Positions 1-8,538 of a stretch of 64,000 nt of DNA are shown piece by piece. The notes beneath the pieces were generated by a model. It was given only the letters and a program-made list of their open reading frames with translations. It searched no databases and had not been told where the DNA came from. The position numbers and the translations under genes are program-made. Numbering within the stretch: position 1 is the stretch's first letter; each line of letters begins with the position of its first letter. This DNA comes from Planctellipticum variicoloris (GTDB lineage: Bacteria; Planctomycetota; Planctomycetia; Planctomycetales; Planctomycetaceae): positions 2,307,557 to 2,371,556 of the forward strand of contig NZ_CP130886.1 of the NCBI RefSeq assembly GCF_030622045.1, read 5' to 3'.

Positions 1-792
1 CCTGGTCGCTTCCGGAGGGAGCGGGGCGTCGAAGTCGAGTCGCAACGTCGCCATGGTGAGATCCTCGACGTGGATCGCCATGCGGATCCCCCGCAAGCCG
101 CCCAGAACCTGCGACAGCCGGGCCTGAACCGCCGTCTGGCCCTTCAGCGACGGCGCCGCTTCAACCCGGGCTTTCAGAAAGTCGGGTTCGAACAGATCCT
201 GCAGATCGGCGGCGAGAATGACCTGCGGCCTGGAATCCGTCAGGGCTTCCTGCAGATAAGTTGAGAACTCCGGCTGCTGTTGCGAATGCAGTTCCTGGAC
301 CCACCGCGCGGTCGTCTGCCGGAATGCCGGACTGACCACGCCGATCAGCGTCTCTTCGAGTTTGACGAAATAGCAGTTGCGCGGCGACAGGACGGCGGGC
401 GAGCCGTGCAGATCCTGAACCGTCGACTTTTCCCGTTCCGCGATCTGCTGCATGTTGATCGGTACGGCCGATTTCAGCAGCGCCACCGACCAGGAGCCGT
501 CGGGTTGGCCGGGATGCAGGTGCGAGGCTCGAATCAGCACCTCCGCGGCGGGGGGCAGCACCGCCGCGCCAGCCAGAAACTGCTCGCGCGACTTGCCCTC
601 CCAGTCCTCGCGCGTCCCGCGGGGGCTGTCGAGCAGTCCGCGGACGCGAATGACGCTGGCCGCGTTGACGTCCCGCGGGATCGCCTTCAGCAGCGGCGAG
701 ACTTCATCCTGGCCGCTCGCTCCGCCGGTCAGGCCGAACGCCGCCCACGCCGCCCACGCCGCCCACATCCAGACGATTCCCAGTTTTCGCAT
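1..792 (-). CDS. Exported hypothetical protein, 3' end outside window
   Basis: An open frame runs from an ATG at 792 off the left edge, giving 264 visible residues. The first ~28 residues look like a signal peptide: MRKL start, a hydrophobic Trp/Ala-rich core, and an Ala-Ser-Gly cleavage region before Gln-Asp, so the protein is probably periplasmic or outer-envelope. The core contains a threefold Ala-Trp-Ala repeat coded by a 9-bp tandem DNA repeat. The rest is a mixed hydrophobic/polar fold with no motif I recognise and no heme site. It is the last visible gene of a minus-strand run, 149 bp downstream of the APH-kinase gene. Function unknown; the reading frame is well supported by length and codon use. 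Confidence 0.75.
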   Translation of the reverse strand, partial: MRKLGIVWMWAAWAAWAAFGLTGGASGQDEVSPLLKAIPRDVNAASVIRVRGLLDSPRGTREDWEGKSREQFLAGAAVLPPAAEVLIRASHLHPGQPDGSWSVALLKSAVPINMQQIAEREKSTVQDLHGSPAVLSPRNCYFVKLEETLIGVVSPAFRQTTARWVQELHSQQQPEFSTYLQEALTDSRPQVILAADLQDLFEPDFLKARVEAAPSLKGQTAVQARLSQVLGGLRGIRMAIHVEDLTMATLRLDFDAPLPPEATR

Positions 793-941
793 CGCGCTGC
801 ACTCCCGTCCGCTCAGGCTGCCGTCGACCGGTGCCATTTCCGAAGAATGGCTTGTCGTTCAGCAGGCTAGGCTGCCGATTCCTCCAGAACAAGCGTTCGG
901 ACGACGGAATTCCCAGGAGACCGCGAGGGCCGGTCATGCGG

Positions 942-2531
942 CTATTGCGATGAAAAGCCCGGCGATTGCGCCAGGATCTGTTCGAGCCGCGTGGGAAGAT
1001 CTGGAGCGGCGCCATCCAGCACGCAAGCGTCGGCCCGCTCCTGAACCGTCAGCGGCTCGACGGATCGCAACTGTTGACGAATGACTTCACCGGTCGCGTC
1101 CGAGGCGTCCGTCGACGTCGCCCGTCGGACTGCGATGCGTCGAATCAGCTCATTCTCAGTGGCGGCAAATTCGACTATCGCTGGCCGGAGTCCGCTGTCC
1201 GCCGCGATTCTGCAGAATCGTTCCCGCTCGCAATGCCTTAGAAATGTGGCGTCGACGACGACCGGAAAGCCCGCCGCCAGAATATCTCTCGCGATCGCCG
1301 CCAGTCGGCCGTAGGTTCGCTCCGTCGCGTCGGCCGAATAGAGACGAGGCAGTTGATCGTCGGGGGTGCCGACTTCCGCTTCGCGGTCGAAGAGTCGCTT
1401 GCGTTCGACATCGGAGCGGATTCGGATCGCCCCGCAGCGGTCGATCAGTGGCTGTGTACCACAAGTCTTTCCGCTGCCGGAGACGCCAAACGTGATTGCC
1501 AGCCATCGTGGTCGGGGTTTCGTCCACCGGACTGCGAGTTTCAGATATTCATTGCGTTCCCGCCGGAGTCGCTCCAGTTCGACGGGGTTGGCGTCGTCCT
1601 GAGAGCGTCGGATCTCTGCCACTTTCGCCCGGACTGTCGCCCGATAGACAACGTAATAGGGCAAGACCTCGAGCAAGCCGTAATCGCCGGTCCGCTCCAG
1701 GTAGCGATTGAGCAGCCGATGTGCAAACTCCGGAAAGCCGCGGTCTTCGAGGTCCATCACGCAGAACGCGACTTCGCTGGCGACGTCGATCCAGCGAAGC
1801 GATTCGCTGAACTCGATACCGTCGAAGATCACGATCTGTCCGTCGATCAGGACCATGTTTCCCAGGTGCAGATCGCCGTGACACTCGCGAATCTTTGCGG
1901 CGCGCCGACGGGCCTCGAAAATCTCCGCCAGCCGGGCGTGCTCCGCCTCGCACCACGCGGCGACGTGCTCGACCAGGCCGCGTTCTTCGCCCTGAAGATC
2001 CGGGCCGCGGAGCGATGCCAGATTCTCATCGACCGGGACGCGGACTGCGGCGGCCTGGCCGAAGGTGGTTTCCTGCCCGGCGGTCGCCACCGCAGCATGA
2101 AACTCGGCGAGCAGGTCGGCCAATCGGTCCATCGCCTCAATGGGGAGCCGGCGCCCGGCCAGCTCGCGACCCAGCAGGTGGGACTGGTCGAATCTCGCCA
2201 TAACGACGGCGTATTCCCACGGCTCGCCGGAGCCGTCCAGTTCGGGGGCGTGCGGGGAACCGGTGATGGCCGCGGTTCGCAGATAGAGCTGCGGAGCAAG
2301 TCGTCCGTTCAGACGAAGTTCTTCCTCGCAATATTTCCGGCGCAGGGAGAGCGTCGAGAAGTCCAGGAAGCCGAAATTTACCGGCTTCTTAAGTTTGTAG
2401 GCGAAGGAGCCTGAGAGCAGCACCCAGGAGATGTGCGTCTCGATCAGCTCGACCGGCGCGCCGTCCCGTCGCTCCAGAAACTGCTGCAGCGCTGCAATCC
2501 ACGCGGGCACTTCGATTCTCCCCAGGACCAT
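942..2531 (-). CDS. Bifunctional aminoglycoside-phosphotransferase-like / P-loop kinase fusion
   Basis: 529 residues with two parts. Residues ~1-330 resemble the aminoglycoside/choline phosphotransferase fold: the catalytic-loop motif CHGDLHLGN near residue 216 is followed by IFDGIEF near 232, the metal-binding step of that family. Residues ~340-529 form a P-loop kinase-like domain with Walker A GVSGSGKT near residue 348. Fusions of COG2187 and COG0645 type have this length and order; their substrate is not established, and the name does not imply drug resistance. The ATG at 2531 gives the usual N-terminus. The gene lies in a minus-strand run, 66 bp downstream of a TPR lipoprotein gene. Cytoplasmic, as no signal peptide is seen. 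Confidence 0.85.
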   Translation of the reverse strand: MVLGRIEVPAWIAALQQFLERRDGAPVELIETHISWVLLSGSFAYKLKKPVNFGFLDFSTLSLRRKYCEEELRLNGRLAPQLYLRTAAITGSPHAPELDGSGEPWEYAVVMARFDQSHLLGRELAGRRLPIEAMDRLADLLAEFHAAVATAGQETTFGQAAAVRVPVDENLASLRGPDLQGEERGLVEHVAAWCEAEHARLAEIFEARRRAAKIRECHGDLHLGNMVLIDGQIVIFDGIEFSESLRWIDVASEVAFCVMDLEDRGFPEFAHRLLNRYLERTGDYGLLEVLPYYVVYRATVRAKVAEIRRSQDDANPVELERLRRERNEYLKLAVRWTKPRPRWLAITFGVSGSGKTCGTQPLIDRCGAIRIRSDVERKRLFDREAEVGTPDDQLPRLYSADATERTYGRLAAIARDILAAGFPVVVDATFLRHCERERFCRIAADSGLRPAIVEFAATENELIRRIAVRRATSTDASDATGEVIRQQLRSVEPLTVQERADACVLDGAAPDLPTRLEQILAQSPGFSSQ

Positions 2532-2597
2532 CGGCCGACTGCAGTCTGGTCCATTCGGCCGGGGAGAACAAGGCGCTGGCGGGCCAGGGTTGCCTGC

Positions 2598-3914
2598 TCA
2601 GCGCAACCGTTCCTCGACGGAAGGATCGAGCGCCAGAGCTTGGGCGAGCTCCACTTCTGCAGCCTCCTTCTGTCCTGCCTGCTGGAGCTCGCGGGACTTC
2701 AGCAGGTGGGCCTCGGCGACGGCAGGATCGATCCGGCGGCAGGCGGCGAAATCGGCGAGCGCCGCGTCATATTTGCGCTGGGCGAGCAGTGCGTCGCCCC
2801 GCAGTGAGAAGGCTTCCGGGACGGGATCTCGCTCGATGATCTCGGTGCAGCTCGCGACGACTTGGTCGTATTTTTTCTGTTCCAGCGCTATCTGGCCACG
2901 AAGCAGCAGTCCGGGTGTGAACTGCGGCGACTTGTCCAGCGCCGCGGCGATGTCGCGTGCTGCGCTGTCGTCGTCGCGTCCTTTCCGGAAGTGCTTTGCC
3001 CGCTCGACGTACATTCCCGCATCTTCGGGGGAACGGGCCAGCCGGGCATTCCAGTCCGCCAGACGCTTCAGCCATTCGATCTTGTTCTGGTCGGCCTGGG
3101 CCTGATCGACGTTCCCCAGCTTCAGATAGACCTCGCGCCGGTGCTGATAGTACTTGGGATTCTTCGAATCGAGCGTCATGGCGTGCGTAAAGTCCGCAAT
3201 CGCCGATGTGTAATCCCCCGCCCAGGCTTTCAGCAGTCCGCGATTGTTGAATCCGTTGACATAATCCGGTCGCAGTTTGAGGACGGTGTTGAAATCGCCG
3301 AGCGACGTTTCAATCTGTCGCAACTGCAGTCGCGAGAACCCCCGGTTGTTGTACGCGTCGACGTACTGCGGATTGATTTCAACGGCCCGGTTGAACTGCA
3401 CGACGGCTTCGCTGTATTTCCGCTGCGCAATCAACAGCAGCCCCCGGTTGTTGTACGCCTGGGCGTACTCGGGATTCAGCCGGATCGCCTCATCCAGGTC
3501 CTTTTTCGCCCCGGCAAACTGCTGCAGTGACAGCAGCACGAAGCCTCGATTGTTGTAGAGTGCGGCCTCGCGTGGCGACAGCTCAATCGCCTTGCTGAAG
3601 TCCTCGGCGGCCAGGTCGTTCGTCCCCGATTGATGATACAGCCCCCCGCGCAGCCGATACCACGCGGGCTGCTGCGGCGCTGACTCAATCTCGCGGGTCA
3701 CCAGGCTGATCGCTTCGGCGATATTTCGCTGGCGAATCGCCTCCGACAGTTCCGCGGGCCAGGGGAGGTCAGCCGCGGGCTTTGCGTCAAGATTCGGCGA
3801 CTCGATCGGCTCGGTCGCGGCAGGCTTGGCGGAACTCGACGACACTTCCGGCGTCTTTGCCGAACCGCAGCCGAGACACACGACAACCGCCAGCAGCAGA
3901 CTCAGGCGAGACAT
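2598..3914 (-). CDS. TPR-repeat lipoprotein
   Basis: 438 residues from the ATG at 3914 (MSRLSLLL). A longer frame starts at 3962, but the shorter start puts the signal peptide at the N-terminus: a hydrophobic core followed by CLGCGSAK, a plausible lipobox with the second Cys as lipid anchor. A Ser/Pro-rich linker leads to about eight or nine tetratricopeptide repeats from residue ~85 on, with the recurring YNNRG pattern of helix A and a conserved Asp-Phe/Ala pair in helix B. TPRs are protein-protein scaffolds, so this is probably a membrane-anchored adaptor facing the periplasm. Partners are unknown. Frequent YNNRG repeats make this a typical planctomycete TPR protein rather than an enzyme. 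Confidence 0.85.
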   Translation of the reverse strand: MSRLSLLLAVVVCLGCGSAKTPEVSSSSAKPAATEPIESPNLDAKPAADLPWPAELSEAIRQRNIAEAISLVTREIESAPQQPAWYRLRGGLYHQSGTNDLAAEDFSKAIELSPREAALYNNRGFVLLSLQQFAGAKKDLDEAIRLNPEYAQAYNNRGLLLIAQRKYSEAVVQFNRAVEINPQYVDAYNNRGFSRLQLRQIETSLGDFNTVLKLRPDYVNGFNNRGLLKAWAGDYTSAIADFTHAMTLDSKNPKYYQHRREVYLKLGNVDQAQADQNKIEWLKRLADWNARLARSPEDAGMYVERAKHFRKGRDDDSAARDIAAALDKSPQFTPGLLLRGQIALEQKKYDQVVASCTEIIERDPVPEAFSLRGDALLAQRKYDAALADFAACRRIDPAVAEAHLLKSRELQQAGQKEAAEVELAQALALDPSVEERLR

Positions 3915-4045
3915 GAGCGACATCCTTGTCACCAGTTTCGACATCCATCCGGGTGTTTCCACCCGAACTCGTTGTTTGCAGCGGGGTTGTAACGCCAGTA
4001 CGGCCGCCCGGTCAATGGCGGTTGCCGCAGGCCGCCCGCGATACG

Positions 4046-4858
4046 CTACGCGTCGGCTTCGCCCGTAACGTCTTTGCCTGAAGACTGTTGCAGCTTCTGG
4101 AGGAAGTCTTCGCTCAGCCCGGCCGCCCGGCGGGCTTCAGCCTGAAAGTCGTCTCCGACCGACTTCTCCGGCCGGAGCGGCCACTGCAGGTGCTGCGTGT
4201 ACGCCTCCCAGTCGCTGAGATGCGCGGGTTTGAGTCTCCGCAGCCATTCGATCCCGAACCGGACGTGCTCGATTTCGTCCTTGTGGATCGCCCGCATCAT
4301 CGCCGCGCTCTTGGGATCGTCGACCTTCAGAAAAAAGCCTTCAAACTCAACCGTATGATCCAGGTTCCGCCCTTCAAACGTCAGCGGCAACCCCGCCAGG
4401 TAGTCCAGGATGCTGGCAAACTGCAGAGCCTTCTTCCAGATGTAGCAATTCACCGGCAGCTCGCCGAACGCAATTCCGAGCGTCGCCCCCCGCTCCATAT
4501 GCATCCGCGTGTGGCGCTGTTCGTCCTCCATGACCCGCGCCATTCCCAGGCGAAACTCCGTCGGCGCTTCGGGAAACGTCAACAGGACCCAGGCCATCAC
4601 TTCGAGCGCCTGCAGCTCATGATTCGCCATGATGTGATGCGCAATCGCACGCCGTCGCGGATCGCCGAAAGTCTCCGGATGCGGCATCGCAGGCGCTGTC
4701 CGCCGGGGAGCAAACTTCAGATTGGCCGGTCTGCCGGGTTCCAGTATCCGCAGCGCCGGCCCCGGCGAATCATCCGTGAACGGCTCTCGCACCCGTTCGA
4801 GTTTGACCTCCAGCGACTCCGACAGCAGCACCCGCTCCGCAAACGTCCGCAGTTCCAT
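4046..4858 (-). CDS. DUF455 family ferritin-like protein
   Basis: 270 residues. The second half carries two Glu/His helix motifs typical of a ferritin-like di-metal four-helix bundle: EDEQRHTRMHMERG and HKDEIEHVRFGIEWL. Together with the N-terminal region about a short helix and a Pro-rich stretch, this fits DUF455, a family with the same fold as MiaE-type proteins and no settled reaction. Length matches the family. The ATG at 4858 gives the family-like start MELRTFAERVL. It sits between the TPR lipoprotein and a zinc-ribbon gene on the same strand, separated from the latter by a dispersed palindromic repeat. Probably cytoplasmic. Metal content and substrate cannot be read from sequence. Confidence 0.82.
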   Translation of the reverse strand: MELRTFAERVLLSESLEVKLERVREPFTDDSPGPALRILEPGRPANLKFAPRRTAPAMPHPETFGDPRRRAIAHHIMANHELQALEVMAWVLLTFPEAPTEFRLGMARVMEDEQRHTRMHMERGATLGIAFGELPVNCYIWKKALQFASILDYLAGLPLTFEGRNLDHTVEFEGFFLKVDDPKSAAMMRAIHKDEIEHVRFGIEWLRRLKPAHLSDWEAYTQHLQWPLRPEKSVGDDFQAEARRAAGLSEDFLQKLQQSSGKDVTGEADA

Positions 4859-4914
4859 GCTGTGTTGCTACCGGTCGGGTGAAGTCTGGGGGCGTTTCGG
4901 CGGTCGCGAGGTGC

Positions 4915-4995
4915 GGGTGGCCGGGGCAGGAGCGTCTTCGCGATGCCCCGGATTCAGAAGACCGGGGCTTCCCTTCGGTCCAGCCCTGGCCACCC
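4915..4995. repeat. Dispersed cloverleaf-like palindromic repeat, copy 1
   Basis: 81 bp with outer arms GGGTGGCCGGGGC and GCCCTGGCCACCC and two inner hairpins, one with loop region GGAGCGTCTTCGCGA and one with TTCCCTTCGGTCCAG. Further copies lie at 26445-26541, 27937-28029, 29731-29875 and 38949-39050. It fills the gap between the zinc-ribbon gene and the DUF455 gene, which point the same way, so it is not simply a terminator between convergent genes. Confidence 0.8.
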
Positions 4996-5053
4996 GATGT
5001 CTGGCGACTCTGCAACGACCCGGCGGCTCATGTGTCTTTGTCTCTGCTGTCTG

Positions 5054-5245
5054 CTATCCCCGCCCGCCTTCGCAACACGTTTCGCAGATTGCGTGGCATT
5101 GCGAGCAGACCAGCTTGTGCCGGATCTCCATCAGCCCGCCGCCGCACACCGGGCAGACACAGAAGGATCCGACGTCACCCGTCGACTCGCCCGCAGGCGG
5201 CGTGGAGCCGGTTTCCGTCTGCGGATTCTGCGGTGCGTCGTGCAT
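5054..5245 (-). CDS. Small double zinc-ribbon protein
   Basis: 63 residues from the ATG at 5245 (MHDAPQNPQ); a frame start 30 bp further upstream is possible but adds a charged tail with no support. The N-terminal ~30 residues are a disordered Thr/Pro/Gly linker. The C-terminal half has CVCPVCGGGL, then CSQCHAICETCC, enough cysteines for one or two zinc knuckles. Small proteins of this pattern are common and uncharacterised in planctomycetes. It lies 77 bp downstream of pgsA on the same strand. No catalytic motif. A nucleic-acid or protein contact role is a guess from the fold only. Confidence 0.65.
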   Translation of the reverse strand: MHDAPQNPQTETGSTPPAGESTGDVGSFCVCPVCGGGLMEIRHKLVCSQCHAICETCCEGGRG

Positions 5246-5322
5246 GGCATCCCTTCCTCGGTCTGAACTTCTCAATGGGTGGCTGGCGTCGGAGTCCGCG
5301 ACGACTTAGAGCTGCGAGTCCG

Positions 5323-5901
5323 TTACGCCCCGCCTGCAATCAGCTTGATCGCGCGGATCACATAGACGTACCCGCTCCACACCGTCACCGCGACCATCGT
5401 CCACAGCGACACGTCGCGAGTCACTGCAAACCAGGGCAGATCTTTGAACAGCGGATCGAGCGACAGCATCGCCATCGTCGCCGCCGCGCACTGCAGAAAC
5501 ATCTTCAGCTTGCCGCTGGCCGACGCCGAAAAGTCCGCTCCCCGCTGCTCCAGAAAACCGCGCAGGCTGGTGACCAGCATCTCGCGCCCGATCACGATCA
5601 GCACCATCCACGGATTGACGCCCGAGTCCTTGTGGATCAGCAGAAACAGGAACGCGCCCCCGGTGATGAACTTGTCCGCAAACGGATCCAGAATCCGCCC
5701 CAGCGTCGTCACCAGCTTCCATTTGCGGGCGATCCAGCCGTCCAGAATGTCGGTCAGCACCGCAAACACGAACAGCCCGGCGCACCAGGTCCACTCGATC
5801 CCCGCGGACATCAGCCCGAACAGCACCAGCGACAGCGCCAGCCTCGCAATCGTGATTGCGTTCGGCACATTCAGCGATTGCTCACGCGGGGCGGTGCTCA
5901 T
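5323..5901 (-). CDS. pgsA: CDP-diacylglycerol-glycerol-3-phosphate 3-phosphatidyltransferase
   Basis: 192 residues, the normal size for PgsA. It transfers a phosphatidyl group from CDP-diacylglycerol to glycerol-3-phosphate at the inner membrane, the committed step to phosphatidylglycerol and cardiolipin. The complete CDP-alcohol phosphotransferase signature is present: D54-G55-x2-A58-R59-x8-G68-x3-D72-x3-D76. Several hydrophobic helices surround it (residues ~15-50, ~82-105, ~160-190). The start MSTAPREQ is followed by NVPNAITIAR, matching the family N-terminus. The gene begins 9 bp after the stop of rimO and was probably cotranscribed with it. No missing residues seen. Confidence 0.93.
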   Translation of the reverse strand: MSTAPREQSLNVPNAITIARLALSLVLFGLMSAGIEWTWCAGLFVFAVLTDILDGWIARKWKLVTTLGRILDPFADKFITGGAFLFLLIHKDSGVNPWMVLIVIGREMLVTSLRGFLEQRGADFSASASGKLKMFLQCAAATMAMLSLDPLFKDLPWFAVTRDVSLWTMVAVTVWSGYVYVIRAIKLIAGGA

Positions 5902-5910
5902 GGCGGTCCA

Positions 5911-7371
5911 TCATTCGGGAGAAACGATCGGCAGCGAGACCGCCGGGACGGCAGCCGCCGCCGGGGTCTCCTCGGCGTCCGCAGCAATCGCGACGCCGAC
6001 CAGATCGTAATCCCGCCGCTCGACGATCTCCACCGGGACGAACTGCCCCACCTGCAGGTTCTCGCCCGAAACGTAAACCACGCCGTCAATTTCGGGAGCA
6101 TCGCAGAAGAATCGCCCGGACCAGACGCCGTCGCCGACTTCCTCGTCGATCAGAGCGTCGAGCTCGTAGCCGACCAGCGATTCCTGGCACTCGAACGCAA
6201 TCTGCTGCTGCAGCGCCATCAGCTCGTCCCGCCGGGCAATCTTCACCTCTTCCGGCAAATGATCGGGCAGTTTCACTGCCGGCGTCCCCGGCTCCAGCGA
6301 GTACGGAAAAGCTCCCATGCGCTCGAAGCGCGTCTCCCGGACGAAGTCCTTGAGTTCCTCGAACTGGGCGTCGGTCTCGCCGGGGAAGCCCACGACGAAG
6401 GTCGTTCGCATCACCAGGTTCGGGATCCGCTCCCGCAGCTTGCCGACCAGCTCGATCGTCTGCGCTCCGTTCACCCGGCGCTGCATCCGCTTGAGCATCG
6501 TGTCGTTGATGTGCTGCAGCGGCATGTCGAGGTACGGCAAAATCTTCGACGAACCGGCGATCGTGTCAATCAGCGCGTCTGTGAAATTGATCGGATACAG
6601 GTACATCAGCCGGATCCACTCGATCCCATCGACCTGCTCCAGCTCTTTCAGCAGCTCCATCAGCCGGACTCTGCCGTACAGATCGAGTCCGTAGTAGGTC
6701 GTGTCCTGGGCGACGAGGATCAGTTCCTTGACGCCGTCCGCCGCGAGTTCTCTGGCCTCCGCGATGACCATTTCGATCGGCTTGGTGATGTGCTTGCCGC
6801 GCATCTTGGGGATCGAGCAGAACGTGCAGGTCCGGTCGCAGCCTTCGGAGATCTTCAGATAGGCGTAGTGATTCGGCGTAATCCGCAGCCTGGCCCGGTC
6901 GTCCATCGCCTTGACCGGAGCCGGCCGGAACAGCTCCCGCTGCTCGCGGGCCCCGCCGATCAGGTGGTCGGCCACTCGGTTGATCTCATCCCGGCCGAAG
7001 ACGCCGACGATGTGATCGATCTCGGGCAGTTCATCCAGCAGAGCCGGCCCGATCCGCTCCGGCAGGCAGCCGGCGACGATCACCCCCCGCGTCTGCCCGG
7101 TCCGCTTGAGGTCGAGCATCTCGCGGATGACCGATTTCGACTCCTCGCGGGAGGACTCAATGAACCCGCAGGTGTTGACGATGACGAAATCGGCTCCCGA
7201 CGGCTCGGAGACGAGGGCGTACCCGTCGAGCGCCAGCGTCCCCAGCATTTTCTCGCTGTCGACGAGGTTCTTGGGGCAGCCCAGGCTGACGAAGGCGTAA
7301 GTGCCCTTTGAGATTCTGGACTCATCAGGAATCTGAGAAGCGGATGGATCGAAAATCGGCAATTGATTCAT
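5911..7371 (-). CDS. rimO: Ribosomal protein S12 methylthiotransferase RimO
   Basis: 486 residues from the ATG at 7371 (MNQLPIFD). The frame stays open to 7470, but that extension overlaps a small upstream gene (7398-7619) and adds nothing conserved. RimO is a radical-SAM enzyme that adds a methylthio group to an Asp of ribosomal protein S12. Visible parts: N-terminal UPF0004 domain with cysteines in SLGCPKN (C32), VNTCGFIE and VAGCLPER for one [4Fe-4S] cluster; radical-SAM CDRTCTFCSIPKMRG (Cx3Cx2C) for the other; a C-terminal TRAM domain ending near EIVERRDYDLVG. SSREESK after the second Cys is RimO-like rather than MiaB-like. Likely cotranscribed with pgsA, 9 bp downstream. Confidence 0.93.
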   Translation of the reverse strand: MNQLPIFDPSASQIPDESRISKGTYAFVSLGCPKNLVDSEKMLGTLALDGYALVSEPSGADFVIVNTCGFIESSREESKSVIREMLDLKRTGQTRGVIVAGCLPERIGPALLDELPEIDHIVGVFGRDEINRVADHLIGGAREQRELFRPAPVKAMDDRARLRITPNHYAYLKISEGCDRTCTFCSIPKMRGKHITKPIEMVIAEARELAADGVKELILVAQDTTYYGLDLYGRVRLMELLKELEQVDGIEWIRLMYLYPINFTDALIDTIAGSSKILPYLDMPLQHINDTMLKRMQRRVNGAQTIELVGKLRERIPNLVMRTTFVVGFPGETDAQFEELKDFVRETRFERMGAFPYSLEPGTPAVKLPDHLPEEVKIARRDELMALQQQIAFECQESLVGYELDALIDEEVGDGVWSGRFFCDAPEIDGVVYVSGENLQVGQFVPVEIVERRDYDLVGVAIAADAEETPAAAAVPAVSLPIVSPE

Positions 7372-7397
7372 TAACAAATTCACTTCAGCGAAATAGT

Positions 7398-7619
7398 TCA
7401 GCGATCTTTGCTTTCGAACGGAGTGTCCGATTCGAACTGGCTCGGGAGTGGGAGTCTTGCTCCGCACCACGGACAGAAACCGATCGGTATACAGCCACTG
7501 TGGTCCTTCCGGTCCAGCAACCCGTACAGTTCGAGTCCTTCAACGAACACGATCAACCGTTCGTCATCCGACTCGATCTCAAATTGCTTCGTCATACCCC
7601 AGCAGCAATATGGCTTCAT
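7398..7619 (-). CDS. Small CPWCG protein, DUF6980-like
   Basis: 73 residues. The pattern YCCWGM at the N-terminus, a central YGLLDR...SGCIPIGF segment and FCPWCGARLP near residue 48-57 fit the DUF6980 group of small proteins, often found near polymorphic-toxin or immunity genes. The CC and CPWCG pairs could bind one zinc. It starts at the base immediately after the stop codon of the 94-residue gene upstream (TAG then ATG), implying translational coupling. It ends 27 bp before rimO begins. Function unknown. Family assignment is from memory of the motif and would need a profile search. Confidence 0.65.
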   Translation of the reverse strand: MKPYCCWGMTKQFEIESDDERLIVFVEGLELYGLLDRKDHSGCIPIGFCPWCGARLPLPSQFESDTPFESKDR

Positions 7620-7904
7620 CTAGTTCAGAGCTTTTTCTGCGGCCGAGACAATCTCTTCCGCAAGTTGAGGGTTGGATGCCAGGTGGTCCCAGTCAAGGCT
7701 GGGACAGAAGATATTCAGGACCCGAATCAGACTGGCCTGTTCACGTCCGTTACTCTCAATGCTGATGCGGCAGTCGTCGATCTCTTGAATGCAAGCACGC
7801 ATCTCTTTGCGGAACTCGGGACGCAACTCGCATTCGGTCGCGAAGTGCTCGGATGCTTTCACTAGCAATTCGGTCAGTCTCTGTCGCTCCGACGGCGTTG
7901 GCAT
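7620..7904 (-). CDS. Small hypothetical protein coupled to DUF6980-like gene
   Basis: 94 residues, predicted almost entirely helical, acidic, with no membrane segment and a single pair of Cys outside any motif. I do not recognise the family. Its stop codon directly abuts the start codon of the CPWCG gene, so the two are surely read together. Small helical acidic partners beside DUF6980-like genes are reminiscent of immunity genes left after a toxin is lost, but no toxin is present here. Codon usage is less GC-biased than in rimO, which would fit an acquired pair. Confidence 0.6.
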   Translation of the reverse strand: MPTPSERQRLTELLVKASEHFATECELRPEFRKEMRACIQEIDDCRISIESNGREQASLIRVLNIFCPSLDWDHLASNPQLAEEIVSAAEKALN

Positions 7905-7940
7905 ATTCTCACTGCAAATGAATCGTGAAAGTGCAACCAG

Positions 7941-7962
7941 CTACGCCTTCACGAAGGCGTAG
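7941..7962. repeat. 22-nt perfect palindrome
   Basis: Two 10-nt arms (CTACGCCTTC and GAAGGCGTAG) flank a 2-nt centre. It lies 37 bp upstream of the 94-residue gene start and 177 bp downstream of the next minus-strand gene. It could be a hairpin terminator or an operator; there is no T-run beside it. Confidence 0.5.
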
Positions 7963-7999
7963 GGCTCCTTGGCGGCAGGCTCGTGGTCGGTCGATTGCG

Positions 8000-8088
8000 T
8001 CACGGACAACTCTCGGGCAGGAAAGGACTTGCGCTGACGGCGACCCGTGCGGGGCAGGGGAGGCCGCCGATGGAATTCTACATTTTAA
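8000..8088 (+). repeat. 89-bp imperfect direct repeat, copy 1
   Basis: Shares blocks such as AACTCTC, TGCGGGGCAGGG and GAATTCTACATTTT-type ends with a copy at 8539-8627 in the same orientation. The pair brackets the small gene at 8139-8387. No open frame accounts for it. Confidence 0.55.
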
Positions 8089-8138
8089 CCGGGGGAGGGC
8101 AGAGTTGACAGGGGGGCCTAAGGCTCGAAATCACGAAA

Positions 8139-8387
8139 TCACCGTCGTCCCGCGGCCGGCGATTCCAGCGGTTCAACGGACTCCATCAGCAAGAATGAAG
8201 CGTCATGCCACAGCGGCGGCTGTCCCGGGACTTCGCCAGCCGCTTGATAAACACGAACCAGCGATTTGCCCACAAGGATCATCTCCGGATGCCGGATCTC
8301 GAACGACTGACCGCTGGCCATATTGATCCGGAAGGGACGAAACGGCTCGGCGGTCACGTATTCCATCAGTCGAGGAGATGTCAGCAT
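8139..8387 (-). CDS. Small conserved hypothetical protein
   Basis: 82 residues from the ATG at 8387 (MLTSPRLMEYV). The frame continues upstream to 8489, but the extra 34 residues are Cys- and Thr-rich without pattern. The segment YVTAEPFRPFRINMASGQSF and EIRHPEMILVG recurs in many short planctomycete proteins of unknown role; it looks like a small beta-rich domain. It is a stand-alone gene, bracketed by two copies of a direct repeat (8000-8088 and 8539-8627). No signal peptide, no catalytic motif. I cannot name a function. Confidence 0.65.
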   Translation of the reverse strand: MLTSPRLMEYVTAEPFRPFRINMASGQSFEIRHPEMILVGKSLVRVYQAAGEVPGQPPLWHDASFLLMESVEPLESPAAGRR

Positions 8388-8538
8388 GGGCGAGACCTCA
8401 CGTACGGAAGCGGGGCAAAAAGTGGCGGAGCCGCACGCTATTCTAGTCGTCTGGATAGTCATTGCGTAGTCCATTTCGCCTTGCCGCACTCGACCTGTTC
8501 CCGGAGTCTGCGAAGTTGTTCACTTCGGGTCGCTGGTG

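Noticed and set aside
4879-7311. A 810-codon open frame on the plus strand
   Set aside because: Antisense to pgsA and rimO, both of which have full motif sets. High Arg/Pro content typical of antisense reading.
7372-7470. Longer start for rimO
   Set aside because: Would overlap the DUF6980-like gene and adds unconserved residues.
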